NCBI GenBank assembly: GCA_000499405.2
Contig: HG738137.1
Span: forward strand, 4,774,001-4,838,000
Direction of reading: 5' to 3'
From: Onchocerca volvulus
Lineage: Eukaryota > Nematoda > Chromadorea > Rhabditida > Onchocercidae
Length of the DNA stretch: 64,000 nt
How positions within the stretch are numbered: position 1 is the first letter of the stretch; the number at the start of each line of letters is the position of its first letter. Shown here in pieces: positions 1-14,328 of the stretch. The position numbers were made by a program, and so were the translations under genes. The notes beneath the pieces are model-generated. The model did no database searches. It worked only from the letters and a program-made list of their open reading frames with translations, and had not been told where the DNA came from.

Positions 1-1375
1 GCAAATAATAATTAGCAATCGCAGCACATTTAATAATAGCAGTTAATTTCCCATTGATATTTTCAGTTTTTTCTCAGTTCCTTCCAGTCATTTTCATTCG
101 CCTATTCTCATTTGATTTGATGTCAAAAAAAAAAACTTGAAAAAAAAAAGAAGGAAAAAAAGTGAAGTCGAACGTTTCATGCAACATTTGTTGATCGTAT
201 TTTTATCGAACTTGAAATAAATTTTTTCTCAAACTTATCACGTTACTTATATATTCATGTACGAATATAAGAACTGTATGTGTCATCATTGAGATTTGTA
301 AATGAAGAGAACAAAACTGCTATAACTATGCCATATATCCTTAGCATCGTTATTCAAATCAAATTCGAAGAACAGTTCTCATTTGCTGTATTCATTTAAT
401 CTGTCAAGAATATTGTTTCAAATTAAAGCTTGAATACTGTAAAAAGAGTGTAATCATACTAACAATATTTTCGTTTACATACGCGTTAAAGATGCGGCAT
501 GGCAACGAGAGGATTCCGGTTTCTCACTCGACGATGCATCATCACTCTTCCGGAAAACTGACCCACTATTGGGATCAGAAACAGCATCACCATTACTTTT
601 GTCATTACTATTGCGCAGTAACTAATAATCAATAAATGATTGGTTAGTGCCAGTAATGCATGCCACACCACCGTTCCTGTTCAGTTCAGCTTCTCCCTTT
701 CACATTTCAGCAAGAAAGAGTTCATTTGTTGTATATCGACATTTCTCAATTCTCGAAGTGCCTCTCTTCGCCACGACCAAAAAACACACACAAACACACA
801 TTACTGCAAATGTGAAGAGCCGAGCACTCTGGAATCGATCGTGGTATCTCTCGGCGGTATTGCTGATGGTGTTTGCCCTCTTGGTGCTCCTCGTTTTCCA
901 TAACACCAACAGCATTCATCATTATTTTTCGTTCCACTCTCACTGTCGTTCCATGTTGCTTTTTCTCGCTCAAAGCACAGAAATCAGGCTTGAACTGTAC
1001 AGTTTCCTCTATGATTTCATAAACTCCAACAGAGTACTGTTTTGTCTGTAGAAATCTGGTATCGGTTTTGATGTATCACCCTGAAAACAGATATTTAAGC
1101 TGTTCTGTATGTCATCTAATAGAATTGAATTGATAGATAGAGATGTGATCTATACCTTTTTCCATCGAATAATAAACATTCGCAATCTTTTCGTCCTCTT
1201 ACTTTTCCACTTTCCCTTCCTCCTTATACCATAAAAATTTGCCCTTCTAATTTCACGAATCTATATTTTTATGCTTTTAACGGAACACTCCCTCTATAAA
1301 ATGCTCATCACAGCTGTACTGTATAATGGATTAATAATAGTGATTTCATTAATGCTCATTCCAGACAGAAGCTTT
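1..1375. other. 5' flank without a supported gene
   Basis: This stretch holds AT-rich sequence with homopolymer runs. Between about 640 and 1050 all frames are unusually open on both strands. One minus-strand frame (671-486) encodes a hydrophobic segment followed by a basic tail and could be a last exon of a gene outside the window. None of the frames has a recognisable domain or a supported start, so I assign no gene. Just before the H2A start there is a TTCCAG acceptor-like site at about 1359-1364, consistent with spliced-leader addition. Confidence 0.4.
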
Positions 1376-2407
1376 ATGGCGGTACTGGATAGCTTACTTG
1401 CAAAAAAAGAAGATAAATCAAGTGTGCCATCCTCATCAAATACAAGAAAGGTAGAAAGGTTTATAAAGATTTGTTAAACATTTTTTTGTCAATACTGCCC
1501 AGATAGAGTATGTTCAACGTGCAATAAAAAGTGTTTATATAGAAAGCATTACTTCAGGAATTGAATATTTGCATATCATCAAAATTTCATCTTTTGAAGT
1601 TAATATCGTCTACACAGAGTTGTATTTGATGTTGGAAATTTCAGATTATTGACACTGGAAACTGGGTTAAATTACAAATCGAGAAAAAAAATTTTTAAAT
1701 TACAGAATAAAGGAGGTCGACCACCAACTGGAAAAAGAGGCGGTGGAAAAGCCAAGAAGATAAGTAAATCAGCTCGTGCTGGACTGCTATTTCCCGTAAC
1801 CAAGTTTCATCGACTACTTAGGAAAGGTCGCTACGCGAGACGGATTTCTCAATCCGCAGCTGTTTATCTGAGCGCTGTCATCGAATATCTTTCTGCCGAG
1901 GTCTTTGTTTCTATAGTTCCTTAGATATTGAAAGATACTGTTTAAGTTCAACTGCATGCAATAATTGTTATACTTCTGAACTCATTATCACTTGTATTCA
2001 ATTGTTTGTTGCAGATGTTGGAGTTATCGGGGAATGCTTGTCGGGACAATAAACGTCAGCGACTCATTCCACGTCATATTGTGCTTGCCATGAAGAATGA
2101 CGAAGAGCTGAATCAGTTTTGTGCTCGAGTCACCTGTCCTGGTGGTGGCGTCTTACCATTTGTGCATCCGGTATGTTCCTAAGTCTACATTACACCTTCC
2201 ATCTTTCATTCTTGGAGAATCACTCTTTATAAAGGTCATAATATGGATATTATGCAGGATAAACAATATGACCTTAATACAACTTTCACTTTGGTATGAT
2301 AACATAACATTGCACTTCAGGCTCTATTTGCAAAAGGTGCGAATTCGGTACCATTGCGACCAGTGCGGCGAATCAGCACCAGTTTGTGCGAACCAGGAAC
2401 GACATAA
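1376..2407 (+). CDS. Divergent histone H2A variant (macroH2A-like core, no macro domain)
   Basis: Four exons, 1376-1450, 1706-1900, 2015-2170 and 2321-2407, join in frame to give 170 residues. The histone fold is clear: [43 protein letters not shown] and [18 protein letters not shown]. The acidic-patch residues (E of EY, E of AE, E of LEL, and DEE) are all present. Departures from canonical H2A are an acidic/serine-rich N-terminal tail of about 25 residues before the basic region, an L1 loop reading [14 protein letters not shown], and a C-terminal tail [11 protein letters not shown] in place of the usual AVLLPKK. RHIVLA, DEELNQ and HPxLxAK resemble macroH2A more than canonical H2A, but no macro domain follows. 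Replication-type H2A genes are normally intronless, so three introns point to a replacement variant. A germline or stage-specific role is possible but not shown. The start is the first ATG after an acceptor-like TTCCAG. Confidence 0.85.
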
Positions 2408-3419
2408 TCAGTGAAAATCCGTTCTTTACTCACGTCTCTTTTGGCTCTTTTCTTTGATAACATCGCACAGGAATCATTTACGAAAACTTAATCATTATAT
2501 TGCTTGCGGAAAAACCAAACCTCCGCATAGTTTGATTTGTTCTAAACTTGCAGAATTTTAATTTTCGATTCACATGGGTGCTGCATTTTTCTCGTTTCAT
2601 AGCCATATCAATACACAAATTTGTAAACTCTTGCCTCGCTCCTTTCCCTCCTCAACTTTTTTAGTCGTGTTTTCTTTTAATTAATGTTATATATGTATAT
2701 AAATGTCGTATTAAACTGTAAGCTACCGCTGTTTGCAATGTCTCTAAAGAAGATTGACTGAACGATCTGTTTCTCCCAGAAATACCAGAAACTCGTGTGC
2801 CGTCTCACACGACCATCCCGTTCTCTTTCCCGCCATAAATACATTGTTTCAAACCAATACGGCGAAATTTCCTAAATAACCCAATGCAACTGGTATCTCA
2901 CCGTTGATGAAATAGTCCGAAATGTAATACTAGTATGCGTCTATTCGAGCGGTAAGACAAAAGAAGTGCATATGTCTCTCTCGAACAATGAATTTGTCTG
3001 TGAAATGCATCCGTTGGATGAATCTATTAGAAGGACCAGTATTTATTGGTGCATTTCATTCTTTATCAAAGGTACCTAATGATAGGAACTGTAAACTCCA
3101 ACATATCTACGAAAGTGTGCAGTGCAAAGAAATCGTTTTCCGGAATATTAAATATGTGATCTGTCGTGCTCTCAGCTGCATTTCTCGTGGTGGGGAAGAG
3201 GGGAATAGGGTTTGGAGTGAACAGAGGAAAAGAGGAGTAACTCGTGAGAAATTATAAATTTTTTAGAACATGCATGATAACATTAGTGCGTTAAGTCAAG
3301 TCGTATATGAGTTCTCATTGGTTATTTGATTTCAGGTATTGATCGGTTTAAAACGATGATTTTCCTAATGAATTGCTAGCAAGCTAATCTTTCACGCAAC
3401 CTTCGATTCAGCAGAAGAT
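2408..3419. other. Intergenic spacer between the H2A variant and MED23
   Basis: I see no coding exon or structured repeat in this 1 kb. A short open frame at 2988-3257 has no codon or domain support. A TTTCAG acceptor-like site at about 3331-3336, some 80 bases before the MED23 ATG, may be a trans-splice acceptor. Confidence 0.4.
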
Positions 3420-6400
3420 ATGGGTACTAATACAGAAGCAATAGCAGCATCATCTACTACGCTTACAGCAGCAGTCGGTAATGACGCAGAGAAATTACAG
3501 TGGATCGTATTGAACCAAGTTGTATGTAATTCAATATATTATTCCTACATCTAAATGATGTTTTATATAGCACTGATAGTGACGAACCAATTATTACCTT
3601 ATTTTTGGAAGTAATGTTGTTCGATTAAACAGGAAGGAGTACAAATGCGTGAAATGTTCTGGGATTTAAGTAAGGACGTAGACGTGGATGTGCTGGCATG
3701 CAGTGAAGCTGTCAAGCTGTTGCGTACAATGACTGAGGTATCAATTCGATTCGTAGATCATTGTAAACGTTTTGAATAATTAATGTGTTTTCACGAAAAA
3801 ATGTGAATGCAACATGTAGCAAAAAATTGCGTATAAATTTAGGAAGAGAAGACACAGTGTTGCAAAGCTTCTCTTTCTTTGCTTTCAAATAAGGATGATC
3901 CTCGATATATCCATTATGAAAGGATTTTATCTTCGATATTTATGGCTGCTTGCAATGAAGGCGTTCTTCCTCTTTCGTCAGTCCATATTGAAATGTTTTT
4001 TTTTCTTTTTTTTTCCTTAGTAAATACAATCTTAAACTCTCGTTTAATCTTTCAGTTCATCTTTATTTCAGTTTGAATCATTTCCAAATTTTATAAGGTA
4101 AATAAAAGTGAATTCTATTCCTCTGTTTAATTATAATACCTATCTAAAATCTGTAACTCAGTATAAGAATTGGAAAATAACCATACTTTAGTGGAATAAA
4201 TCACAAACATTGCTATTTCCATTTACAATATATTTTCGAAAATGTTTTTATTTGAATATATTTTTCCAGTGATTGTTGTGAACTTCTCATTCTCTGCACT
4301 AATTTCACCCTTACTACACCAATGGATTCTCGCAAATTTGAGTATATGCAGAAGAATTTACATCTGATCGATTACAAAGGACTTCGAAATATTTTGAAGT
4401 TACTTGTGGTTGAACGCATGCAGGAAGTACCATCTACGATCACACATCATCATCGCCACATGCTTTTGCCTGTAGAAAATGTTCGATTTTCTCATTTCTT
4501 CAGAATGTTTTCTCATAAAAGCTTCATCTTTGAAGCATTATAATATAACTAGACATAATTATTTCAATGTTTCCCTGAAGACATTACTTATTGGAATCAC
4601 TTTTCAGATGTTACTTACTTTAATCGATCGGCAGCTGAATCTTCTTCCATGCATTTTCACAATCACTGAATTACACCGTGTTTCCAGTAATTCACGTGCC
4701 TTTCTTTTGCCAGTTCGTTAATTTTTTATGAATATCACAATTTTCCATGACAGTTTCCATCATAGTTTTTGCTTATTTTCAAATTTTATCGAGAAAAATC
4801 GCAGTATACAAAACGAAAAAAAAATGCTTCATTAATGTTTTAGCGAAGATAATTATTAATACGGAGGTATATTTATTTGCAGAGAGTGGCAAAAAAATTC
4901 AATGATATGTTTATCTCTTTTCGGCCACTTACCGAAATGGTAACAATAATCGGTCGCTCATGGCTTTATCCTATAGCTGCTCATATTTCTTTTCCGGTGA
5001 GTACGCCTTCTTGGAAACTTGAAGTCACTACTACTCGGTTGCATCAACGAGCTCATCTTCCATACAAATCCGAACTTTTTGCTCCGCAATCTTTTTTACT
5101 TTATACACTTCTCCGACAACCTCGTGGAAAAGACACAATTTCCGTAAGTCAATAGTTTTATTTTGCATTTGAAATTGGATTATAAAAGAATGGAATTTGA
5201 GACGTTCAGGAAGAAAAAAAGGGCTTTTTTCAATGTCGATTAATGAAAATTTGTTCATATAGAACTTGGCTATTGACAAATTAATAAACGTGACAAAACT
5301 TTCTTTGCAGAAATTCCTTATTTAGAATTAGCATACATGTGTTGCAGTATGTGATGCGACAAAATACGAACTTGACTCCACAACGACTGCAGTGTGATGA
5401 ATTGCTGCACATGATTATTCTTGAGGCTATGAGCGAAATGGAAAAGACAGATGCACGCCTTGACGATCCTGCAAACCAGTATCAGTGGATGAACATTACG
5501 CAAACAGTTACATTCTCATTACTTCATGGAAACGCCTCTTTTTCTCGCCTTCTCAAAATACTATATGAATCAGTAAGGATAGAATTTATGTCGAAGAAAA
5601 TGTATTTTATTTAACCAGAGAAATTGGTTTGGATCGAGAAATGCTTCATGTTCATTAGCATTCTGATTATTGCCTAATGTGTTATTACTTTTCGAATCAC
5701 GTTCTGGCACATTGCAAGGCTTCTTTTTTCTAGTTAGGAAACTCTTATGTAAAAACATAATTTTGTTTTTTATTGAGAATTTCTCATTGATACTTTTTTT
5801 TTTCTTTTTTGTAATTTGTTGTTAGTAAGATTTAGATAGGAAATGTAGTTTCCTATAATTTTTACATGGGAGAAAAGAAGTATATGATCATTCATTCTCC
5901 AATCAATGAATTATAGCTTTCTGAAACGGTATATCGAAAAGGAAGAGATGAACTGATGTGGGTTATTTTGCAATATGTTGCAGTTTACATTGACAGAGTA
6001 TCAAACGAGGAAATGGTTCGCGTTGCCGAAATTTATAATTTACTTTACAGGTTTGCTTTATAATATTTCAGGTAATTTGTTTGAAATATATATATTTTTA
6101 TTTAGATGCAGTTTTCGTATATTTATTCGTTAACATACGCATTAGTTATAAAAGTTGTGCATTTGCAGTTCTATTTAGTCTTATTTATTCAGTGATGAAC
6201 AGACATGGTCTGGTGCTGATACAGATCCGCTGCTGTTTGTCCGATTTTTGGTTCCAGCCGCCATCTGGATACATTTTTATAAGAAATTAGGCAACTCTCA
6301 GACGGATGTACTTCCTAAACCCTCTGAATCTCTATGGCGACAAATACAATTTCTACAGGAAAGAACAGCAGATTCAGATCCCAATATCCAGAATGTTGCT

Positions 6401-9400
6401 GATCATAATGCAGTTCTAGCTGCTGTTGCTAATGCTTGTGAGGATTAAATTTTGACTTATTTTCAATTTTGCTGTCGATTATTTCCAAATAAGTTATTGC
6501 TGTGCCTTATATAGAATCATACCAGCTCGATTTTCCGTAGAGTTAAAACAGATATATAATTACACATTTATAACGAGCTTTATGAATTTTTCTGGCAGAA
6601 ACAACTAATCTGTCAAGGTACCTGAAGATAATATGTAGCTATAAAGAGATGCGCGTGTTGGCAATTTTACATTGCCACAAAAAAAAAAAAAAAAGAAAAC
6701 ATGATAAATCGTATGAAGCTTTTAACAAGATGGGATAAGATTTATCTTTGAATAAGGAAGAATTTGTTATTTATTTTCAGACAGCAGTGATATGCCGAAC
6801 TTCCAGAAACTAGTTCTAACAGCAATAGATGTCTTTCTGGATGGATCCCCAGAAGAAATAAATACAGTTTGGCATCTACCTTATGGGATTATTTCCTATT
6901 CGAAGAAGACACCTTTACCACTCTCATTAATCGATTCGTTAACTTTTCATGCACGGAACCATTTATTCCAGCTCTGTTTGTTGAAACTTACAGCCATGCT
7001 TTCAATCCAGCAAACACAAAAACTACCCAGTCCTGCAACAATTGGTTCATTAAAATTTATTTTATTCATTGTTTTCACTTTTTTAATTACATTTCTATGA
7101 TGCATATAATTTTCGGTCTTCCTCAGATACGCTTGTACGTTTGGCTGTAACTACGGAATTTGAGTACGGTGTGAAGCAGGTATTGGCGTTGTTGTCATCA
7201 ACATTAGTCTCAGTAAACAAAAACACCAATTTGGGACCGGCACAGCAAGATCGCTCTCGAGATTTGCTTTTTGTTCTTTGTGATATCCTCTCATATCGAT
7301 TCATCAGTTATCCATTTCCAGTGGGATCAAAGGTTCACTTCAGCCATTCATTTACTTTGTTGACTTTGAATTTAACTGTGTGGTATTGCCTTATTTTTGC
7401 ACATGGTAAGAGATACATGGCAAGATTGGATTGGTTTCGTCTTCCAAATTACTTTTTTAAGGTTAATTTGATGCTTTGGTGTTACACAGCCCTTGGAAAT
7501 AGTCAAGTACAGATGAATATTGCATTGTGCTCTGCTCTCGAACAGGTTATGCTGCGTTATTGGATGTGGAATTCACCGCAAGAAATGTTCTATTTGAGTA
7601 ATGCTTTTCTTGGTCTGTTAATTTATTATTTTATTTTGTTTATTGTGGTTTGTGAAGTACTATCACTTAGAAAATTTTATTTTATGAAATTCTTTTTTGC
7701 AATCAGCTATTTTAGTTGCTGTAAAGGATTGTCGCATTTTGAGCTCAAAAATTTGTTAACTTGATTCCCTAATTGATAAACCGTATTTCCAGATATGGGT
7801 TTAATTTTTATTTCTTAACAAGATCAATTTAATTCGACTTTGAAAGCACTGAAGCAAATTTAGGCAAACAAGGCAAACTGGCTGTCATATTTAACGTAAC
7901 TAATCCAGCATTTTGTGATCCACAACATGCGAATATTCCAACTGAACAACAGTACACAAATTCACATGTATCCCTGGAACTATTACGATGCTTACTTCTT
8001 TCCATGTTCAGATCGCTTAAAATGACAGGCATTTATAATTTTTCTATTGCATTTAGGCTAATTCAACATTAAAGACATTCCCGAAATAAAATTTTTGAGA
8101 ACAGTTGGAAATTATTTCTCCTTTTGTTATAATTCATCATTTCGTAATCGATCGTTCTTGTCAATCTTCAGCCAGCATTTCATTGATTTTGAAACGCAGT
8201 TTTGCGGCTCTCTTTTAGAAGCATTGAGACTACAGTTGTTCTTCAATTTAATACTTCCTCATTCTTTCAAACATTATTAAACTTATATTAATGCTCTTGA
8301 ACACAATTCACATGTGGAAGAACTTTTTGCCTCAGTTTCTGAATTTAAACAACTTTAGGAATGGAAATGACTGCAGAAATGATGCAGCGCTGCAATGTGA
8401 ATTTCTGCTGGCCGCTCTCGATTAATCGAACATATAGCTCCCAACTCATTGGTTGCAGCGTGGATGATGGCGCTGCCGATACAGTTATATATGATGAGCT
8501 AATGCATCGGGTCATTCAAGAAGTGCATCAAGTACAAGGTAAATTGTGATATTTCATCGAACTTTCTAACATTGTGTTATATTCTCACTATTTGAAATGT
8601 CAAAACAGCTTCATAAATTCGAGCAAGTAATTTTATTTTTGTTATGTAGTACTGGAAAATGCTTTCGAAGCCTCTTTTTTTGTGATGATACTTTTAACTT
8701 AACAATAGTTCAAAGAACTATAATCGATGGCGCGCTTAAATATCACTATCTCAGCTTGAAGTTTATTGAAATGATACATATCGTTTTTGAACTATCATAG
8801 AAATGTATAATTTCAAAAATTTTGTATTTTATAATGATGTTTTTATATAGCGTAAGATGTCGGTATCATTCATTATTTTTTTTATATAACGTAATAATGT
8901 CGGTATCATTCATTGTGAGTGATGTTTTTGTTAAGCTTTATTGCATCTTTCTTAGGCTGAAATGAAGAAGAAACTGCTGAGCAACAACTTTGGAAATTCT
9001 TTCTACGTTTTCGTCCATTGTGACGATAAAATTGTGAGCAAAAAAGCATCAATAAATATAAGTAGTGTTGTTAGTCAGTAAGCAGATATTTGCAAAAGAT
9101 CTGATAGAATTTTTTTAATGGATTTTTTCCTTTTTTGTTTTGCTTCAAAACTTTTTTTTTTTAGAAATTATTTATGCGCAAGGTTTGGCTGCTGAGGAAC
9201 AACTGTTGAAATTCTTTTCGGGTGAGCGGAGGCAGACGATTTTCTGTGTTGTATACAATATGTTGTTTGAAACAAAGAAGATACACCCAGTGATTTATTC
9301 GTAAGTTGTTAATTATTAGATAATATATGCAGTAAGTTTTTAGCTACAGTTTTTCAAGCTTTAAATTCCATCATTTTTCCCTCACAATCTTTCTTGTTAA

Positions 9401-12400
9401 TGAAGTGTTTATAAGCAAATTTTCCGGATTCTTTTAAAAGCATGTTTGATTTTGCAGACTCAACGATATAATATTTAAGAGAATTATTTAATTTATTCTT
9501 TTCTTTCCACTTATATTTTTGCAGATTTTCTCAAATTTTCAAAAAATTGCTCTTATAGTGTGCTAAATTCGATGAACAGTAAAGAACTCACAGCAACGAT
9601 AAACAAATTCACAGATTATTTCATATTTATTTTCAAAAAGAACCTCCCCTCAGATGACCAGCAATTCGCAGCAGTAAGTATTATAGTTAGATGGCTTGTT
9701 TTCTTATCTTCCGTTGTATTTTAATATTAAACTATCAACACAAATTAATCTTTCGATTTTTGCAACTTTAGCGGTGGTTGCAGTATTTTTCTCAGAAATA
9801 TATAACACGATAATAATATATTGTTATTGTCCAGATTTTTTTAAAACTTATTTTGTAATTTCGATTCAGTTTACACTTTTACCAGATGATTGGAATCTTA
9901 AATGACATGGCATTTAATTTACACCTAATACCGCTGGATCGGCTGCTTACTTCTCTTGTTCTTCATCCAACAGATGACGGAGCTACCGAAATTGCTATGC
10001 TCATAATCCATTCTTTGGTGTGTTTATTTGTATCTTTGTTTTTGGTTACTTTTCCTTTCTAGCGTTTGCTATAAAGACATTTTGTAACGAAAAGGAAAAA
10101 ATTATGTCATGACAGAAGAAAGAACAAATGAGTAGAAAAGAAAGCTGAAAAAAAAAGCAGAAAACATTGTTATACTGGATATCACTTTACTTAGTCTGCA
10201 AAATTTTGTAAAAAAATTTAAAAAGTTCTGATATTTGTGTCTCGCCATATAAATAAGCTTTATAGCATCAAACATTTTTCTTGTCTACTTTTTCTTAGTG
10301 ATTCATTTACATTCCGTGTGAAGAAAAATAAAGTTTTAGAAGCGCGTATATTTATGTTTCAGATCGGTTCATATCCTGATTTACATAATCGAATTACGGC
10401 ACTGGTCCACATAATTCCATCAAATAAAATTGGCAACACTAGTGCTGCATTTTTTAATAAAATGTCAGAATACTATTCGGTAAGTGAAATCTTCTTACAA
10501 GCTTGATAAGTTTTACTTTTCTGCTTTTTGGAGTGACCTTTTTTTAGCAATTTCCGGAACTATCATACAAAGAAATGGAAGCAAAAATGAGAAGGGAGAT
10601 GCAAATCGAATTAGGCATGCGACCAATTGAGCAGCCAATCGTTAGTCCAGAACTGCATATGCCAATTTACTATGGTAATATTATGGAACGCATACTCCCG
10701 GTATGTTTCAACAAATATGTTTTACAGTTGCCAAAAAACTCGGTATCATTCTAGAGGGAATTTTGGTTATAGTTTTAAAACAGAAATGCGTAGATGCATT
10801 TTATTAATGCGTTTTTTGTGTTGTATTAAACATTTTATTAAATGCTTATTACAATAAAAATTGATTTAACTACCATGTGAAAAAGCAAATAAGTTTTCGT
10901 TCCTTGTTAGTTTAAACCAGATCATAGTATAATATATTTTTTATTACTTATTTATTATAGTCTTGATTTTGCATTTCAGTCTATGTTAAATACTTTCACA
11001 CTAAATAGGTGTTCTTATGACGAATTGGTTTAATATTATTACTTGTCTCTTTTTTCATTCTCTTCCTTTCTTTTCTTTTTCTCCAGTTTCAGTTTTTAAT
11101 ATTCTACAACCAATGACATCTAAATTTCTGAACTTTTTTGTTCCAGTTTGAAATTTTTGGAACTACTTAAATTATTAAATTAGATGTATAAACTGCGAGT
11201 TGTGAAAATTTGAAAAAGTTCGTTTGTCTAGTAATCTATGCAGTCTTAATTTTCTTTCATTTCGGACATAAAAAAACTTTCCCTCTGGCTTATTTTCAGA
11301 TTGTGGATATCATTTTATTCCGAGCAATAGAAACTGTAGTTGCTGATCAATTATTCACAACATTGTTGATGTGCTTCAAACCGTGCTATCGATATCACCG
11401 TAATTTTTCACAATTAAGCCTTATTAGAGGGGAATCTTCTTTCCTTTTTGAAACTTTAATTTCGTAATCTTTCTGAACTTATTCTAAATAAAATAGGAAA
11501 TTCATTTTCAGTCTCATGTTAGGATTACTGGCAATCAATTTTATTCGAAATGTTTTGCATAAACATGAGCAAGTAGAAAGGACTCTACCATTCAAAATAC
11601 AGCATGGGTTAAATGGTAATCAGTGGTAATTTTTATTGCAGCACAGCCAGCAGCTTATATGTACAGTGTGTTATATTGCTTGGACAAGACTATTTCACAT
11701 ACGGTTCGAGCTAGAGACTTTGTATTGGAAATTTGTGGACAATTGGAAGATAGGTAACCACATATTTCAATTTTATTGATAAGACATACTCAGATCTCTT
11801 GAGTTGTTCAGGTTTTAGAGCGTTACCACTTAGATTCTATTGTCGTCGAGCTTAGCTGAGCGAAACTCATTCTGAGGCTTTTCAGTTAGAACCTTAAAAC
11901 CTCATGACGAATTATCAACAGTTTTTGGAGATAAACTTTCTTCCCTAAATTATTAAATAACGAGTCAGTTTTTCTAAATTATAATTAAAATTTGATCAAG
12001 TTATAAAATTTTTAAGAGATGGTAAATATGCCCTCCTAACACCGTCATTTATTTCTGACAATCATCAGTTGTCATTGCCGTCTCAGTTTTGTCAGGCCTT
12101 GGTGGACCGCATTTTGCAAGCTTCAAACTATGCGCATCAGCCACCAGTTTTTGCAAGTAAGGTAAAAATTACAATTTTTTGTTAAATAACAATTTGGAAT
12201 TGTTTTATTAATAATTTATTTTATCAATTTATATTTAGGATTGGAGGTTCGCGGAGATGCCACCTGCAGGGCAGGCCCTGACTGGTGCATGTATTGAGCT
12301 GCTCGCATCTCCACATGCACCACTTATTTCAGCTCATGCACTCATTGATTTGGTTTTTATTCGGCCGTTGCATCAACCGTTCGTTTTTTAAAAATTATCT

Positions 12401-13932
12401 CCTTCTTAACTGAGAATTACTGCATTAACTATATGACATCACATTTATTGATATATTCAGGAAGAATCGGGAGTATATCTGAATTTTATTGTATATTACG
12501 TCTTGAAGTGGTGTGACCTTGTAGATCAATTTTCCGTAATGAATTTACTATTTAACAGTTTTTTTTTTTTTTTTTTTCAGATACGCCACTATCAATGCAG
12601 TTGCTCTGATTTTAACGGCTCTGCCAGTTTCTTTTCAGCAGGTTTTTTATGAACATATTGTATCTGTGCTCGATTCGGAGGCACTACATGGTATGACTTC
12701 TTTAATAAGTTTATTCTGCTTGAAGATTTAAATAAAAAATATAGATTTTAGGTGACCCGTCCGTTTGCTTCGGCAGTTTAGAAAATGAATGCTTCTTGCT
12801 TACCGAAAACCAATTACTAACGAATCTCGCACTCGGCCATGCCTATCTTCAACATTGCAATACAGTCCGTATTCAGTATGATTGCTTTATGTGAAGTGAA
12901 AAAATTAATTTTTAAATAGAAATAAAAGTTTCTTACGAGAATTTGAAGCAAAGAAGTGGAAGGAAAAACATTCATGTTGAAAACATTTTTTTTTTTTTTT
13001 GTTTATTTGATATAATTGCTGAGTCTAGAAATTTCATGCTATCCCCATTTTAACTTTCATTTATAAACGAGTTAAATTCCAATAAGTTAATGTTCCAGAG
13101 TTCATTGGCAGCTCTGCCTGAATTTGTACGTGACCAGCTTGCACCAAAATTAGTCACGGAAGCGCAACTCATATTCGTACTTCGACTCGTTGTGCCTATT
13201 TTACAACGATTCTATGATGCCAAGGAAAGAAGCAAGCAGATACAAGATGTATGTCTTATTGTCACTTTTTCTTGACTATTTGATGCTCTTTTAGATTTAT
13301 ATTTTCTTAGTGATTAATAAGAAAAGATTCATGCTCTACTAATTTCCATTTATGATAGATTTGTGCCTAAAGCTTCGAGTTAATAAAAAATAATGGAGCA
13401 CGTCTGTAATGCACTGAAACTTTTGGAAATTCATAGTAATTTAATCAGTAGCGAGAAGAAAGAATATATCAACAATAAAAATATTTTTTTAAATGTTAGA
13501 TTTGAAATTCGATTTTCGGTGATAGCTCAGATTCGTTTTATTGACTTCTTCTTTCAGACCATTACCTACAAAATTCTGGATTTGTCACTTCGTCATTAGC
13601 AATTGTTTTTATCCTTACAAAAAAATCAGCTGCTTTATTCAAGACAAATTTGAGAAAAAAATTGATTGCAGCTTGCTGTGGATGTTTACAAGATGACGGT
13701 GAAAGTAAACGAACGAGTAGGCGTACTGAAATATGAGGATTCAATTTGCGACTTTTTGTACCATATGAAGTATATGTATGTTGGTGATTTTGTTAAAAAT
13801 GAAGCAGAACAGGCAATACAAAGATTATCACCATCTATGCGAGACAAATTGAAGTATATCTCACATACGCAAATAAATGCCACTGTTGATTTGCCGCATA
13901 AACTCGCTCCTGGACCATTCAGTCTTTTCTAA
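3420..13932 (+). CDS. mdt-23: Mediator complex subunit 23 (MED23 / SUR-2)
   Basis: A multi-exon gene for the Mediator tail subunit that links activators, including Ras/MAPK-responsive ones, to RNA polymerase II; the worm ortholog is SUR-2. The first exon starts at ATG 3420 and runs to about 3521; the second is 3633-3737. Family-like blocks appear in order. They include IDYKGLRNILKLLVVERM (about 4370), RQLNLLPCIFTITELHR (about 4630), a PxSLIDSLTFHAR block (about 6920), SPELHMPIYYGNIMERILP (about 10650), DWRFAEMPPAGQALTGACIE (about 12240), NAVALILTALP (about 12597), and LVTEAQLIFVLRLVVPILQRF (about 13150). The C-terminal CDFLYHMKYMYVGDFVKNE starts about 13748. The protein ends LAPGPFSLF and stops at 13932. 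It is a helical-repeat protein with no catalytic site. A local frame conflict near 6950-6970 is described under findings. Exact exon joins between blocks were not all resolved. Confidence 0.9.
8838..8915. repeat. Imperfect two-copy direct repeat in a MED23 intron
   Basis: Two near-identical units, each containing TATATA, a cGTAA(g/t) stretch and ATGTCGGTATCATTCATT, lie side by side at about 8845-8875 and 8882-8914. The repeat is intronic and has no coding role. Confidence 0.7.
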
Positions 13933-14328
13933 AATTGTTGTTTAATGTTCTCCTAAATGTAACTTGTTATGTTGTTTGATACTGTTAGGCGATGTATAGC
14001 GTATCTTTTCAAGATAAAATTTTTTATGCATGTTTTTTATTTTGTATAACTGTCTTACGGTTTGCTAAATATTGCAGTATTACATTTCGGTATTGTGTTT
14101 TTTGATGGATTTAACGAAAATATTAGCAAACATGTGCTACGAAGGACTATGTATGGCTTAGATTTTCGATGCATATTTCTGATTTTCCCTAGCTTTACAA
14201 GTCTATATAACTTTTTTGTATTTCCTTGTAGTTCACATTTTCAGCACGATATTTGAAGTGTTTTTTTTTTTCTTGGAAAGAAAGGATATTTTCTTTAGAA
14301 TCTAAATGCTGTGAAACGAAACGTGTGG

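Noticed and set aside
640..1051. Overlapping open frames on both strands, one with a hydrophobic stretch
   Set aside because: No domain, no consistent start or splice signals, and all frames are open together, which points to composition rather than coding.
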